Positions 6,503 through 15,485 of a DNA stretch of 59,772 bases are shown in pieces. Location: positions 1 to 59,772 of the IMG/VR virus record IMGVR_UViG_3300042319_001458. The stretch is one strand, 5' to 3'. The stretch is from a virus. The notes below the pieces were generated by a model. The model had not been told where the DNA came from, did no database searches, and saw nothing but the letters and a program-made list of their open reading frames with translations. Every line of letters starts with the position of its first letter. Position 1 is the stretch's first letter. A program made the position numbers and the translations under genes.

Positions 6503-6924
6503 GACAGATGACGGAAGAAAAAAGGCAACGCATAGCAGAGCTTTGGAATCAAAACATGCCAAGCTCAAAAATTGCTGAAGAGGTTGGCGTAACAAGAAAC
6601 GCCGTTATTGGCGCTGTATATAGATTGCGAAAACGCGGCGAGATAATAAAAAGCGCCAGTGAAAAAAGACAATATAAGCCGCGCGCTAAAAAGCCTCTTG
6701 CGATACGAAAGAACTTTCGCAAGCCTCCAGAATTGGGCAAGCCTGTAGGATTGATGAAACTCACAAGCCAGTCATGCAGATTTATTGTTTCAGAGGAAGG
6801 CGCTGAAGAGACGCTTTATTGCAACAACCAAATAGATCGCGCATCATATTGCACAGAGCATTATAAAATTTGTTATGTGCCGCCACGCAGAGCTATTGAG
6901 GGAATGATAGCTGGTGATAAATAA
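6499..6924 (+). CDS. gcrA-like: GcrA-family cell-cycle regulator homologue
   Basis: 141 aa, ATGA overlap with the preceding gene. Residues 4-46 match the GcrA HTH: 'EKRQRIAELWNQ' helix, 'SSKIAEEVGVTRNAVIGAVYRLR' turn and recognition helix. Residues 90-130 match the GcrA C-terminal motif, with Cys93 in 'SCRF', Cys108, the 'YCTEHY' signature (Cys118, His121) and 'YVPPRR'. GcrA is an alphaproteobacterial factor that binds sigma70-RNA polymerase and methylated GANTC promoter sites. The linker and exact C-terminal spacing differ from chromosomal GcrA. Phage copies may redirect host transcription. It closes the early operon. The family call is strong; a methylation-dependent role here is inference. 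Confidence 0.85.
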   Translation: MRQMTEEKRQRIAELWNQNMPSSKIAEEVGVTRNAVIGAVYRLRKRGEIIKSASEKRQYKPRAKKPLAIRKNFRKPPELGKPVGLMKLTSQSCRFIVSEEGAEETLYCNNQIDRASYCTEHYKICYVPPRRAIEGMIAGDK

Positions 6925-6959
6925 CGCGGCCTAACTTAAAAGAATAAATTGCTACAAAA

Positions 6960-6991
6960 ATCATGACGGCGATGCGTATTGCCGTCATGAT
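6960..6991. terminator. Bidirectional hairpin between early and late ends
   Basis: A perfect 11-bp stem (ATCATGACGGC with GCCGTCATGAT, 10-base loop) lies between convergent operons. Reading leftward it is followed by TTTTTG, a proper intrinsic terminator for the late operon. Reading rightward it is followed by TATATAATG, a weaker end for the early operon. Confidence 0.85.
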
Positions 6992-7014
6992 TATATAATG
7001 ATGATCAGGACGCA

Positions 7015-7665
7015 TCATGTCCAGGATATGCTCACTGAGCCTGTGCTGCCGCCAGTTCCGCCACTGCTTCTATTCCAGCAATTACAATATTCAAAAAGTT
7101 TATAATAATTACACCCGCCAGTGCCTCCGCTGCCACCCGAGCCAACACTTACTAATATTGATGCTCCAGAAGGAGGGCCCGATCCACCTTGAATTGGATT
7201 AGTATATGTTTGTGTTACTGTAGATCCGGGTGTTGGACCTCCACCACCCCCCGAGCCAGGACCACCCCCGGCAGAAACATATCCTCCGAAAGAACTGGTT
7301 CCTCCAGATCCTCCAGATCCTCCAGCAGGATCACCGGTGCATCCATCTGCATTTGATCCCGCAGATCCACCACCACCGCCGCCGCCACCTGTGCAAGTGA
7401 TCGTAATAGTATTATAAACAGGAACAACTATTGTCTGGCTTGAGCCATATGACGCACTACCACCAGTAATTTTTGATGTTGAATAGAACAAGTCCATGGC
7501 AAGAGAGTTGCCAGGAGTTGGAAATTGATACGCTAATCCATTTTTACCTGCATAAACGCCTTGATACGACGCCATGTCATTGCCGTATCCGAACTCGCTA
7601 TTGATTGAACGGCCTGTAGCGCCGTCTGTTCCTAGTTGTAAATAACCAGAAGCAGGGAGAGCCAT
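7015..7665 (-). CDS. Glycine-rich tail fibre / adhesin protein
   Basis: 216 aa. The N-terminus MALPASGYLQLGTDGATG is typical of small phage tail proteins ahead of a fibre tip. The rest is dominated by Gly/Ser runs ('GGGGGGGG', 'GGSGGSGG') with several Cys ('CNYYKLFEYCNCW'), unlike the three larger glycine-rich proteins at 22-29.6 kb, which lack the Cys cluster. Glycine-rich loop domains of this kind form the distal tips of some phage adhesins. It overlaps the S74-bearing fibre gene (TAATG) and is the last gene of the late region. Probable receptor-binding role. Confidence 0.65.
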   Translation of the reverse strand: MALPASGYLQLGTDGATGRSINSEFGYGNDMASYQGVYAGKNGLAYQFPTPGNSLAMDLFYSTSKITGGSASYGSSQTIVVPVYNTITITCTGGGGGGGGSAGSNADGCTGDPAGGSGGSGGTSSFGGYVSAGGGPGSGGGGGPTPGSTVTQTYTNPIQGGSGPPSGASILVSVGSGGSGGTGGCNYYKLFEYCNCWNRSSGGTGGSTGSVSISWT

Positions 7666-8486
7666 TATTTCTTCTCCAATTGCTCAACGCGTGCAGATAA
7701 ATCATTTATTGCATTTACTAAGACACCAACAAGATTTTGGTATGCAATCGTCAAATAACCAGAGTCTTGGTGTTCGACTACTGCATCTGGAACAATCTGC
7801 TGCAGCTCTTGCGCAATCATACCAACATATCTATTGCCGTCTTTGTCTTCAAAGAAGACGCCGCGCATGCGATTAACAAGATCAAGCGCATTTTCAATCG
7901 TCTGAACATTATGCTTGAGGCGCGCATCAGAAAAGGCCGTGATGTTGCCTGTTGCTGTAATTGTGCCAGTGACAGATAAATTAGGCGAGCCGGCTGTAGG
8001 GTCATACGAAAGCTTTGTTACAGATGCGCTCTGCAGCGCCAGCGTGCCGTTATTTACGGAAAGATTGCCTGTGATCGTGCCGCCTGTGACATTGAGTTTT
8101 TGGTCAATCGCTTCGTAGCATTCTGTGCCATTGCTGAAGACGATAGATGTGTATCCGTTTTTAACGCTTACGTTGTTTGAGCCGGTTAATGTTTTAAAGT
8201 TAACATTATATCCGCCGGTCGTATTGTTGGACACAATCCAAAAGCCGCCATATGTAGCCGGGATCGTGACTGTTCCCGTAGCTGATAAAGTGCCCGTCAG
8301 ATTGACGCGCATGTTCTGAATATCTGTGCTCGTAAGCGTGTATGTATTGCCAGCAACAGAAGGCGTGATCGACGTGCCAAAGCACTGATCGATAATTGTT
8401 GTGCTATTATTAAGAGGCGTATTCCAGTTCTGATCATTATAGTCAGGACGGTTTAGCTGTTTATTTGTCGTCGGATTATTAGCCAT
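7665..8486 (-). CDS. Tail fibre with C-terminal peptidase S74 chaperone domain
   Basis: 273 aa. Residues ~1-175 are Thr/Ser/Asn-rich beta repeats of a trimeric fibre ('GNTYTLTSTDIQNMRVNLTG'). Residues ~180-270 are the S74 intramolecular chaperone: 'FSDARLKHNVQTIENAL' holds the Ser-Asp-x-Arg-Leu-Lys catalytic signature, 'YVGMIAQELQQIVPDAV' is the conserved helix, and the end is a coiled coil ('LSARVEQLEKK'). This domain helps fibre trimers fold and then cuts itself off at the Ser. It sits just upstream of a glycine-rich protein, which may bind the trimmed fibre end. Confidence 0.88.
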   Translation of the reverse strand: MANNPTTNKQLNRPDYNDQNWNTPLNNSTTIIDQCFGTSITPSVAGNTYTLTSTDIQNMRVNLTGTLSATGTVTIPATYGGFWIVSNNTTGGYNVNFKTLTGSNNVSVKNGYTSIVFSNGTECYEAIDQKLNVTGGTITGNLSVNNGTLALQSASVTKLSYDPTAGSPNLSVTGTITATGNITAFSDARLKHNVQTIENALDLVNRMRGVFFEDKDGNRYVGMIAQELQQIVPDAVVEHQDSGYLTIAYQNLVGVLVNAINDLSARVEQLEKK

Positions 8487-8495
8487 TTTTGCCTC

Positions 8496-10469
8496 TTATA
8501 TATTCTCGTTTGCAACCTTTAGAGCACGAACGACATGCTCATCGGGCTGTTCAAGAATTGATTCCGTCGTCTTTTGACCTTCTGCCTTTGCGCGCTCTAC
8601 AGCCGCAATAAGCATTTGAGCCGTCATGCCTCGATTGATCCGGCCACCTGTTGCGCGGCCCGAGCGTTCTTCTCCAGGAAAGTATGGTCTCTCTTCCTGT
8701 GGAGGCGTTGTCGCCTGTGTCGCATAATTAATTATTTCTGGTCTTTGACGTGCAAGAGCTACAGCAGCAGGAGACGCGGCTCTTGTTGCATAATCCATAG
8801 CCGGCATTGCATAGCGATATGGAGCAGAGCCAGCTATCCTGCCAAGACCATAAGAGGTAGCGCCCATCAATGATGGCGATTGAACAGCGCCCTGCATACC
8901 AGCAAGACCAAGAGCTAAGCCTATCCTACTAGGATCCATGCTAACCATCTGCGCGCCAATATTATACATATGCGGCAGCACAGAAAATTTCTCAGCAGTT
9001 CCGGCAGCGCCACGCGCAACGCCACTATGGATACTGTCGCCAGCAACCATAAACGGAATGAGCGGATCCTTTTGACCAAGACGTTCAATTAAAGAAATGC
9101 CTTGCGGTGTTCTTTGAGCTGACATGAATTTCTTCATTTCAGCGTTCGCAGCTGTTTTGCCGCCAGTGCCTAAAGACTTTTGAATGTTTTGCAGATCATC
9201 ATCGATTGCCTGCCACTCATCCATAAGCTTCAAATAATCTGGAGCAACTTGTGCTATTGATGTTTTAACGCCGTTGTAGACGCTCATCAAAGCCTTGTTT
9301 GCGGCTGAGCCCTGCGGATATTGTTTAGCTTTTTCGTAGAGATCTTGCTTGAATTGATCAATGCCAAACAATTGCTTTTCAGCTGATCCAGATGGCGCAA
9401 GATATCTCTTCATGAGACTTCTCTCGACATCGTCAAGAGCGTCTAATGCAGTTGGATCCATCGCATATGTTCTTGAAGGCAATCTTGCCCGAATATCATT
9501 GATAGAATCAAAAGCGGGTTGTAATGGAATATCTACCTTTGTCGCGTTGGTTAAAGCGCCTTTTGTGCTTGCCCAATTGCCAATTGCTTCTTGCCTGACA
9601 GCATCAGCCGCATTGCGAGCACGCGTAGAAAAATCTATTGCATCCCCAGTGCCGCCAGAAAAAGAATTAAAAGCTTCTTTAGCCATCTGGCCCGTAATGG
9701 GTGTAGGAGCAACACCGGGAACTCTCGATGGCATTTGACCAATGATTTCTTCATTTGGAATTTTGCCAGCCTCAAAAGCTTTTTCGTAGCTATAAGTTGG
9801 GACGCCAGTTGAGAGATCGCGTATACCTCGAGCTTTTTCTGCAACACTGCCAACGCCTGTTTTTGCGATGTCCAATGCGCCCTGTGTCGGGTCCATAATA
9901 TCAGTTGCTACGCGGCCGACGCCTTCAATGAGCCTGCCCGTTTTAGGTGCAACCTTACCAACGAGAGTTCCTGCTTTTGTGATACCTCCACCAAATGGCG
10001 TAGCCGCCGTTGATAGGATTTCAAAAGGATCTTCCGCAAGTGATTTTTTAAATCCAGCAACAGACGTGTATGGCTCAACAATTGATTGGAGCGCCTCTTG
10101 CTGAGCTCTTAATTGCTCAGGATCTTTCTCTCGATATAAATTAGCTGCGCCAGCTAGGCCTTTGCCAAGAGTTGATAAAGCCTGACCCGTTTGCTCATAG
10201 TTCATCAAAGCAGATGGCAGAGCAGTTATTGCGCGACCCATGCTAGGAAGAAATTGACCAGACGCCCGACGCGCAACTTCTAACGCAGGCATGTTTTCGT
10301 AATATTCTTTTGGGTGCTCTTCGCCACGCGCAATAAGTGATTGTGCAGGTGGAGGAGCCGCCTTTACAGCAAGAGGCGTGCGAGGAACTGCGGGCTGCTC
10401 TTCAGGCGTTCCAAAGTATGGTCGATCAGACCCCTCTATTGCTCTAAGGCTTAGCGGGTCTTCCATCAT
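8496..10469 (-). CDS. Probable internal virion protein, 657 aa
   Basis: It follows the transglycosylase-bearing virion protein gene with an ATGA overlap; two adjacent ATGs at 10469 and 10466 are both possible starts. It is Ala/Gly-rich and largely helical ('AQQEALQSIVEPYTSVAG', 'DALDDVERSLMKRYLAPSG'), with an Ala-rich near-C-terminal segment and a 'GRATGGRINRGM' motif shared with other virion proteins here. Large helical proteins beside the transglycosylase protein in podoviruses are ejected into the host with the DNA. The assignment rests on composition and position. Confidence 0.6.
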   Translation of the reverse strand: MMEDPLSLRAIEGSDRPYFGTPEEQPAVPRTPLAVKAAPPPAQSLIARGEEHPKEYYENMPALEVARRASGQFLPSMGRAITALPSALMNYEQTGQALSTLGKGLAGAANLYREKDPEQLRAQQEALQSIVEPYTSVAGFKKSLAEDPFEILSTAATPFGGGITKAGTLVGKVAPKTGRLIEGVGRVATDIMDPTQGALDIAKTGVGSVAEKARGIRDLSTGVPTYSYEKAFEAGKIPNEEIIGQMPSRVPGVAPTPITGQMAKEAFNSFSGGTGDAIDFSTRARNAADAVRQEAIGNWASTKGALTNATKVDIPLQPAFDSINDIRARLPSRTYAMDPTALDALDDVERSLMKRYLAPSGSAEKQLFGIDQFKQDLYEKAKQYPQGSAANKALMSVYNGVKTSIAQVAPDYLKLMDEWQAIDDDLQNIQKSLGTGGKTAANAEMKKFMSAQRTPQGISLIERLGQKDPLIPFMVAGDSIHSGVARGAAGTAEKFSVLPHMYNIGAQMVSMDPSRIGLALGLAGMQGAVQSPSLMGATSYGLGRIAGSAPYRYAMPAMDYATRAASPAAVALARQRPEIINYATQATTPPQEERPYFPGEERSGRATGGRINRGMTAQMLIAAVERAKAEGQKTTESILEQPDEHVVRALKVANENI

Positions 10470-13400
10470 GGCCTCCCTGGAGCAGTTGTTCTTTGAACTC
10501 TATCAACAGTTGGGAAAAATTCAGAAATGCCATCAGGAGCTTTTGCTCCAAAGCCGCCACTGCCATCAGGCTTTTTAGGACTATGGATAAAATCTTCTAT
10601 TTCTTGCGCAGTTAAACTGCCAGACATAAGCCGTTTAAACGTAGCAGGATCTTGCTTCATTATGTAGGCAATAATGTCCTGAGACTTTTTGTATTCGGCT
10701 TCCCGGTGCTTGTCTCTAAAGTCTTGGCCAGCGCCTTGCAGATTGCCTCTAGCGTCTCTGTTCCATCTATTCATATGAGCTTCGCGATCCATGGATTTCT
10801 TGCGGATCACCATCAGCTCAGCCATTAGTTTTGCGCCCGCATCTGGGCTCATTTCAAGATTAGGTATGGCGTCCTTAATTGCAGAAAGAGCCGCGTAGCT
10901 ATCTTGGTTCATGCCGCTTGCAGATTGGCCGGCAAGTAGCTGCTGGATCTTTGCAACGACCTCTGAATTTGATGGCAAGCTGCTAAGGTCTTCCTTACCG
11001 CCAAGATTGCGATACAGGAAGTTTGCCATGGACAATGCTTTTGCACGCGAACCGGCTTTCCAACCAGCCATGCCAGCGCCTGTATTGCTGTAAACGTCTG
11101 CAAGGCTTCCTGCCAATTCGTCAATAAATGGCGAGTTGTTTCTAGCATTCATTGCCTGCTGCGTTACATCAGCGCGATATGCTTCAGAATCTTTTCTTGC
11201 GTTAGCTGATGCAGGGCCACCGGCATAAATTAATCTTGCCGCTTCTTTTGCTCTGCGAGAGGAATCATCGTCGTAGACCACGCCAATTGGAAGCTTTTCT
11301 TCAACTTTTGGCTGCGTGAATTTAGAAGCGTCAGATGGTGGCGTGCCAGGAGCAGGCTCCGTTGTTCCCGGCGCTTTTGTCGTCGTTGTTGGCGACGTGA
11401 CATATTGCGTAATTGCCATTTGCGCGTTTTGTGGAACAGCGCCAGCAAGTTCAGGCTGCTTGCCACTTTCAACAGCTGACATATAGCTATCGAGCGGAAG
11501 CACAGATCCGTCTCTGAGGAAGACAAAATTACCAAACTCTGACGTGTAAAGAGAATTGCGCAGATTTTGAATATTCTGCCCAACAGTCTCCGCACCCATT
11601 TTTGTGCCAAGTATATTTCTAGCGCGCGTCTCTTCAGATTCTGTTGCTGTCTCCTGACGGCGCTTATCAATTTCAGACTGCTTGGCTTGCATATCCATAT
11701 AGCTGCCAGCGCCAGCTCCAAGGCCTTCCGCAATCGCGCCAAGAGCGTAGCGGTTCTTTGAACCAGCCATGGCTCCCAAGCCCTGCAGGACAGGCAGGAT
11801 CAAGCTTTCAGGATGCTCTTGCGTGCGCTCCATAAAGCCTTTTTCTTTTACCTGAGCCGATCCCAAGCCGGCTTGTGGTCCAGGCGCTTCAGTCGTTGGA
11901 CGATCGGGATACATCGCCATCATTTCGCGACGTGGATCACCTCTTGGAATATTTACATCCGCTTCGCCAAGGCCTTTCTTATACATGGCCTGATATTGCG
12001 GAATAGATGTTCCTAAAACATCACGCGCGCCCATATGCTTTTCATAGCCAGGACCGCCAAACCACATTGCAGCAGCGCCTTCTGGCGTTCCTGCTTTACC
12101 AAGATACTCGCCAAACTTATTGCGCGCGACAGCTTCTTGCGCGTCTTTGCTCGCAAGAAATTCATCTCTAGTCATTGCGCGACCGAGAGCTTCCTTTGTC
12201 CATGAAGGAACATTGCCCTCCATGACTTGATACTTGCCAAGAGCGCGGCCGTATTTCGTCTGCGGACCAACAGTGGCATAAGGATCTTTTCTTCCGCCAG
12301 ATTCAATCCGGGCAAGAGGGCGCAAATAATAATCTGCTTCTTCAGCTGTTAGGCCGCCCTCTTGATATTCAGCTCTACCGCCATCAGCCATGCCCAAAGC
12401 ACCAAGGCCAGATGAGACAAGCGCGCCTGAACCAGGCAAGAAATAATTAGCCGCCAAGCCAGCGCCGGCCTTAAGCAGGCCTCCAAGTCCGCCCTTTTGC
12501 TCTTGAGGAGCTTGTTGTGGCTGCTGAGGCTTAGAGACCTGAATAGGATTGCTCAATAAGTCCTGCATGGCGTCGCTATGAACATCGCCGCCTGCAGCTT
12601 TGCCTGTTGCAACTGCGCCAAGCGTATCCATCCATGATTCTGGATGAGCTTTGCGAGCCTCGCGGACTTGCAAACCTAACTTGCCTAGCTCTGCGCCCTT
12701 CGTGAGCATTGAACCAAGGCCGCCGGAAGACGCTCTGCTTTCCGGCAGGCGAGCCTCGAGCTGCTGCGCCGGGCGTATATCAGCCGTTGGGAATGCGACG
12801 TCTTCCATGTGCGGCATAATCCCAGCGCGATGTTGGGCAACAATGCTTTCAAAGCCAGCGTCACCGCCATAAGCATAACCGCCATCGGCATATCCCCCGC
12901 GTGAATAGTCGCCAGCCTCGTCAACAGCGCCGCCCATGCGAGCTCCGCCAAGACCTTCGTCGTAGCCATGGATCGCGCCACCGTCGGCGGCAAAGCCGCC
13001 AAAGAACGGCATTTGCTGGTAACCCATGGACGTTGACCCCATGAGTGGTCCAAGGCCTCCAGCAGCCTGTGCATAGAGCTGAGCCGTCTGTAGGGGATAC
13101 ATGCGCTCTTTTTGGAACTCGTTATAGAGGGCCTGTTTTTGGGCCGTCTCGGTTTGCTGCTGAAGCGTGCCAGCCTGCAACTGCGCCGATGCTTGCTTAA
13201 GAGCAGCATCTTGAGCTGCCGTGCCAAGGCCGCCAGCCTGTGCGCCGGCACCAAGAAGACGTTGGAGATTTGCAGCCTCGATACCTTGCTGGCCCTGGGC
13301 CGTCTGAAGGGCCTGACCATAGCCGGTCTGATAAAGCGGGCTGAGGGCTTGACCCAAAGCAAGACCTTGTTGGCCGCGCAGCAGTGCGCGTTCAACGCCT

Positions 13401-13831
13401 GCACGCTCGCCGCCAAAAGCGCCGCTCTTAATTGCCTGAGCCTGCTGTTGAGCCTGCTGCATGCCGAATTGCTGGCGAAGAGCATTCTGCACAGGGTCAA
13501 CGACCTGCGACATATAAGGGTTCATATATTCTTGGATTTGACCGCTTGTTAATCGATTAACAGGCGCAGCGCCGGCAAGCGTCATAGCGCCAGCCGTGCG
13601 ATAGTAAGGGTCCGTCATGCCCTGGAGGCCCGTCACATTCTGGATTGCTCCAGTTTGCGTTGACGTCAGAGGCGCAACATATGCGTTAGGATCAGAGCTA
13701 TATTTCTGGAATGGCTGAGACGTCGCTTGCGAGATACGATCCATTGCCGAGGAGTAGGCCGAAGCCGCCGGCAAGGAGGGATAAGCAACTTGCTGTGATG
13801 TCTGCTGAACGCCTTTGCCGCCACCGCACAT
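10466..13831 (-). CDS. Internal virion protein with lytic transglycosylase domain
   Basis: 1121 aa, comparable to T7 gp16-type proteins. Residues 1-260 are Gln/Ala-rich helices. Residues ~275-480 are Gly-rich with repeated short Gly-Gly motifs ('GGYADGGYAYGGD', 'MADGGRAEYQEGG'). Residues ~500-620 resemble a lysozyme/transglycosylase domain, with 'IESGGRKDPYATVG' (catalytic Glu) and 'GRALGKYQVMEGN'. The rest is helical. It would cut peptidoglycan locally during DNA entry. The N-terminus MCGGGK is Gly-rich, as in other core proteins. The motif identification is fair; the ejection role follows from known podovirus biology. Confidence 0.75.
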   Translation of the reverse strand: MCGGGKGVQQTSQQVAYPSLPAASAYSSAMDRISQATSQPFQKYSSDPNAYVAPLTSTQTGAIQNVTGLQGMTDPYYRTAGAMTLAGAAPVNRLTSGQIQEYMNPYMSQVVDPVQNALRQQFGMQQAQQQAQAIKSGAFGGERAGVERALLRGQQGLALGQALSPLYQTGYGQALQTAQGQQGIEAANLQRLLGAGAQAGGLGTAAQDAALKQASAQLQAGTLQQQTETAQKQALYNEFQKERMYPLQTAQLYAQAAGGLGPLMGSTSMGYQQMPFFGGFAADGGAIHGYDEGLGGARMGGAVDEAGDYSRGGYADGGYAYGGDAGFESIVAQHRAGIMPHMEDVAFPTADIRPAQQLEARLPESRASSGGLGSMLTKGAELGKLGLQVREARKAHPESWMDTLGAVATGKAAGGDVHSDAMQDLLSNPIQVSKPQQPQQAPQEQKGGLGGLLKAGAGLAANYFLPGSGALVSSGLGALGMADGGRAEYQEGGLTAEEADYYLRPLARIESGGRKDPYATVGPQTKYGRALGKYQVMEGNVPSWTKEALGRAMTRDEFLASKDAQEAVARNKFGEYLGKAGTPEGAAAMWFGGPGYEKHMGARDVLGTSIPQYQAMYKKGLGEADVNIPRGDPRREMMAMYPDRPTTEAPGPQAGLGSAQVKEKGFMERTQEHPESLILPVLQGLGAMAGSKNRYALGAIAEGLGAGAGSYMDMQAKQSEIDKRRQETATESEETRARNILGTKMGAETVGQNIQNLRNSLYTSEFGNFVFLRDGSVLPLDSYMSAVESGKQPELAGAVPQNAQMAITQYVTSPTTTTKAPGTTEPAPGTPPSDASKFTQPKVEEKLPIGVVYDDDSSRRAKEAARLIYAGGPASANARKDSEAYRADVTQQAMNARNNSPFIDELAGSLADVYSNTGAGMAGWKAGSRAKALSMANFLYRNLGGKEDLSSLPSNSEVVAKIQQLLAGQSASGMNQDSYAALSAIKDAIPNLEMSPDAGAKLMAELMVIRKKSMDREAHMNRWNRDARGNLQGAGQDFRDKHREAEYKKSQDIIAYIMKQDPATFKRLMSGSLTAQEIEDFIHSPKKPDGSGGFGAKAPDGISEFFPTVDRVQRTTAPGRP

Positions 13832-14344
13832 TTATTTCTCTCCGCCTATGCCAGACTGGCTATTCTTGTTCCAAGCGCCAGTATGCGCCCCATAAAGAAA
13901 AAACGCGCCGGCAGGATCACCAAAAACCCTTTTATACATTTCTACTTTTCCCTGTGTCCGCTGATTAGACAGAATGCCAATCAGCAAGGGAAGACCCAAT
14001 TCATCAGCTACTTTTTTACTAAATTCACAGAGCTTTCGGGCCCTTCCACCCTTGGCGCTTCTGAATTTCTTGCTGACAAAAACCGTCTTTTCTTCAATAA
14101 TCTCGGCTTGACTATACCATGTATTGCCAACCCGGAGAAGCACGAAGCCTTCTAGCATGTCTCCCGTGTTACCAATAACGCCGACAATGCCATGATCGTT
14201 ATGCAGGGCAGCCCAAATTTCCCCAGCAACCATTTCTAATGTCGGCGCAAACAAACCATTTTCCATTGAAACCTGAGACGCGAGCTGCATGACGCCTTCA
14301 AAATCCTCCGGCGTAGCAACCCTAACGTGAACTTCATTCTCCAT
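13832..14344 (-). CDS. GNAT-family acetyltransferase
   Basis: 170 aa. 'VRVATPEDFEGVMQLASQV' is the usual GNAT start, 'HGIVGVIGNTGDMLEGFVLLRV' the central strands, 'IIEEKTVFVSKKFRSAKGGRARKLCEFSKKVA' carries the acetyl-CoA-binding R/Q-x-x-G-x-G/A loop in a variant form (RSAKGGRA), and 'VEMYKRVFG' the end. Podoviruses often carry such a gene among tail genes. The substrate is unknown, possibly a virion or host protein. It directly precedes the transglycosylase virion protein, with adjacent stop and start. Confidence 0.8.
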   Translation of the reverse strand: MENEVHVRVATPEDFEGVMQLASQVSMENGLFAPTLEMVAGEIWAALHNDHGIVGVIGNTGDMLEGFVLLRVGNTWYSQAEIIEEKTVFVSKKFRSAKGGRARKLCEFSKKVADELGLPLLIGILSNQRTQGKVEMYKRVFGDPAGAFFLYGAHTGAWNKNSQSGIGGEK

Positions 14345-14355
14345 GCGATTCCCCT

Positions 14356-14865
14356 TTAATCGCGCTTCGGACCTGGCAACTTACTAAGCGTTTGGATTGT
14401 TTTGGCTCGATAATCCTTAACAAACTCATCAAGATTCTTATGCCCTGCGTCGACATCGCCGCCGCCAATTCTATTAGCAACATTCTCGGGAGTAATCACA
14501 TACTCGCCGCCAGCTGCAACTATTTCAACTGGTTCGTGCTCGGGGCTGTTTTGTTGGACGCCGAAGACGGTATTGGCATATTTGAACCCGGCCATCGTGT
14601 TCCCTTCACCCATTGCCGAGATAATGTCGGCGGGGATGACGTAGGAACCTGAAGGAACATTGATTGGAAGATGATCAGTGCGGCCAGCAACATTACTGTG
14701 AATAGGCCCAACATGAATTTTTTCACTTACGCCGCCTTCCGCGCGAGCTCGCCGAGACTGGCTCAAGGCAGCCGCAATTGCTTGTTGCTGCGGATGGCCA
14801 GCATGCATCATTTCCCTGATGTTTGAGCTAATCGTTTCTTGGCTTTTGCCTTTAAGAAGTGGCAT
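14356..14865 (-). CDS. Conserved phage structural-region protein, 169 aa
   Basis: The N-terminal 'MPLLKGKSQETISSNIREMMHAGHPQQQAIAAALSQ' block is a recurring phage module (Lys-rich start, then an amphipathic helix that ends 'AIAxAL'). It is followed by 'RAEGGVSEKIH', a Gly-Gly motif found in other virion proteins here, and by a 'SGSYVIPADIISAMGEGNTMAGFK' type section. Position between tail and internal proteins suggests a virion component. No function known. Confidence 0.65.
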   Translation of the reverse strand: MPLLKGKSQETISSNIREMMHAGHPQQQAIAAALSQSRRARAEGGVSEKIHVGPIHSNVAGRTDHLPINVPSGSYVIPADIISAMGEGNTMAGFKYANTVFGVQQNSPEHEPVEIVAAGGEYVITPENVANRIGGGDVDAGHKNLDEFVKDYRAKTIQTLSKLPGPKRD

Positions 14866-14873
14866 GTTTCACC

Positions 14874-15485
14874 CTATGAAATCGAATAGGTTACATTCAC
14901 GAACTGGCTTGCGGCGGGAATAGCCACAAGACCATAAGTGAAATTGACATTGATCGGATATGTCCCAAGCGTTCCGTTTAAAGAAGACAAAAGCAAATTT
15001 CTGTCGGTCGTATAATCGTAGATCTTGAAGACAATGCCAGCAATGGTCTGCGCTGCTGTCGTCGCATTGCTATATGAAAATGTATTATTTGTTGTATCAA
15101 CAGCCGTCACAACTGCTGATGTCGTATTATATCCAGAAGGCGTCATATTATAAATTGCAACTCTGTCATTCACTTTAAATGCATTGACGCCAGCATAGCC
15201 AACAGTCGCAATTGATCCAGTTCCTGTTGCACTCGTTGTCGCAAATGAAACAGAATCATAAATAAGTCCTGTCGTAGAGCCGCCTGTTGCAGCTGTCGTG
15301 TAAGAGACAAATCGACCAGAACCTCGAGCAACAGTTTGAGCCGTTGTTGATGTAATAGAACCTGATGTTGTCGCGCCTGCAAGATAGACGTAACTCGTGT
15401 AAAACGATCCCAAAGATTGAGATAAATTGTTGATGGCGACAACGCCATTTTTCTGTGTGGTGAGAATATCGTCGAGCGTAGCCAA
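14874..15485 (-). CDS. Tail-associated protein, 203 aa
   Basis: N-terminal 'ATLDDILTTQKNGVVAINNLSQSL' is helical and typical of small phage tail proteins. The remaining ~170 residues are Thr/Ser/Ala-rich strands ('GSITSTTAQTVARGSGRF', 'VNDRVAIYNMTPSGYNTTSAVVTAV') with short repeats resembling those inside the 943-aa tail protein next to it, so it may share its beta-domain. The gene ends beside the GNAT region and starts right at the stop of the tail protein. Likely virion. Confidence 0.6.
   Translation of the reverse strand: MATLDDILTTQKNGVVAINNLSQSLGSFYTSYVYLAGATTSGSITSTTAQTVARGSGRFVSYTTAATGGSTTGLIYDSVSFATTSATGTGSIATVGYAGVNAFKVNDRVAIYNMTPSGYNTTSAVVTAVDTTNNTFSYSNATTAAQTIAGIVFKIYDYTTDRNLLLSSLNGTLGTYPINVNFTYGLVAIPAASQFVNVTYSIS

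Noticed and set aside
12685-13552. Overlapping frames (271 aa minus and 146 aa plus) inside the transglycosylase virion gene
   Set aside because: Random-looking Arg/Ser/Leu-rich sequence within a well-supported gene, caused by biased codon use.
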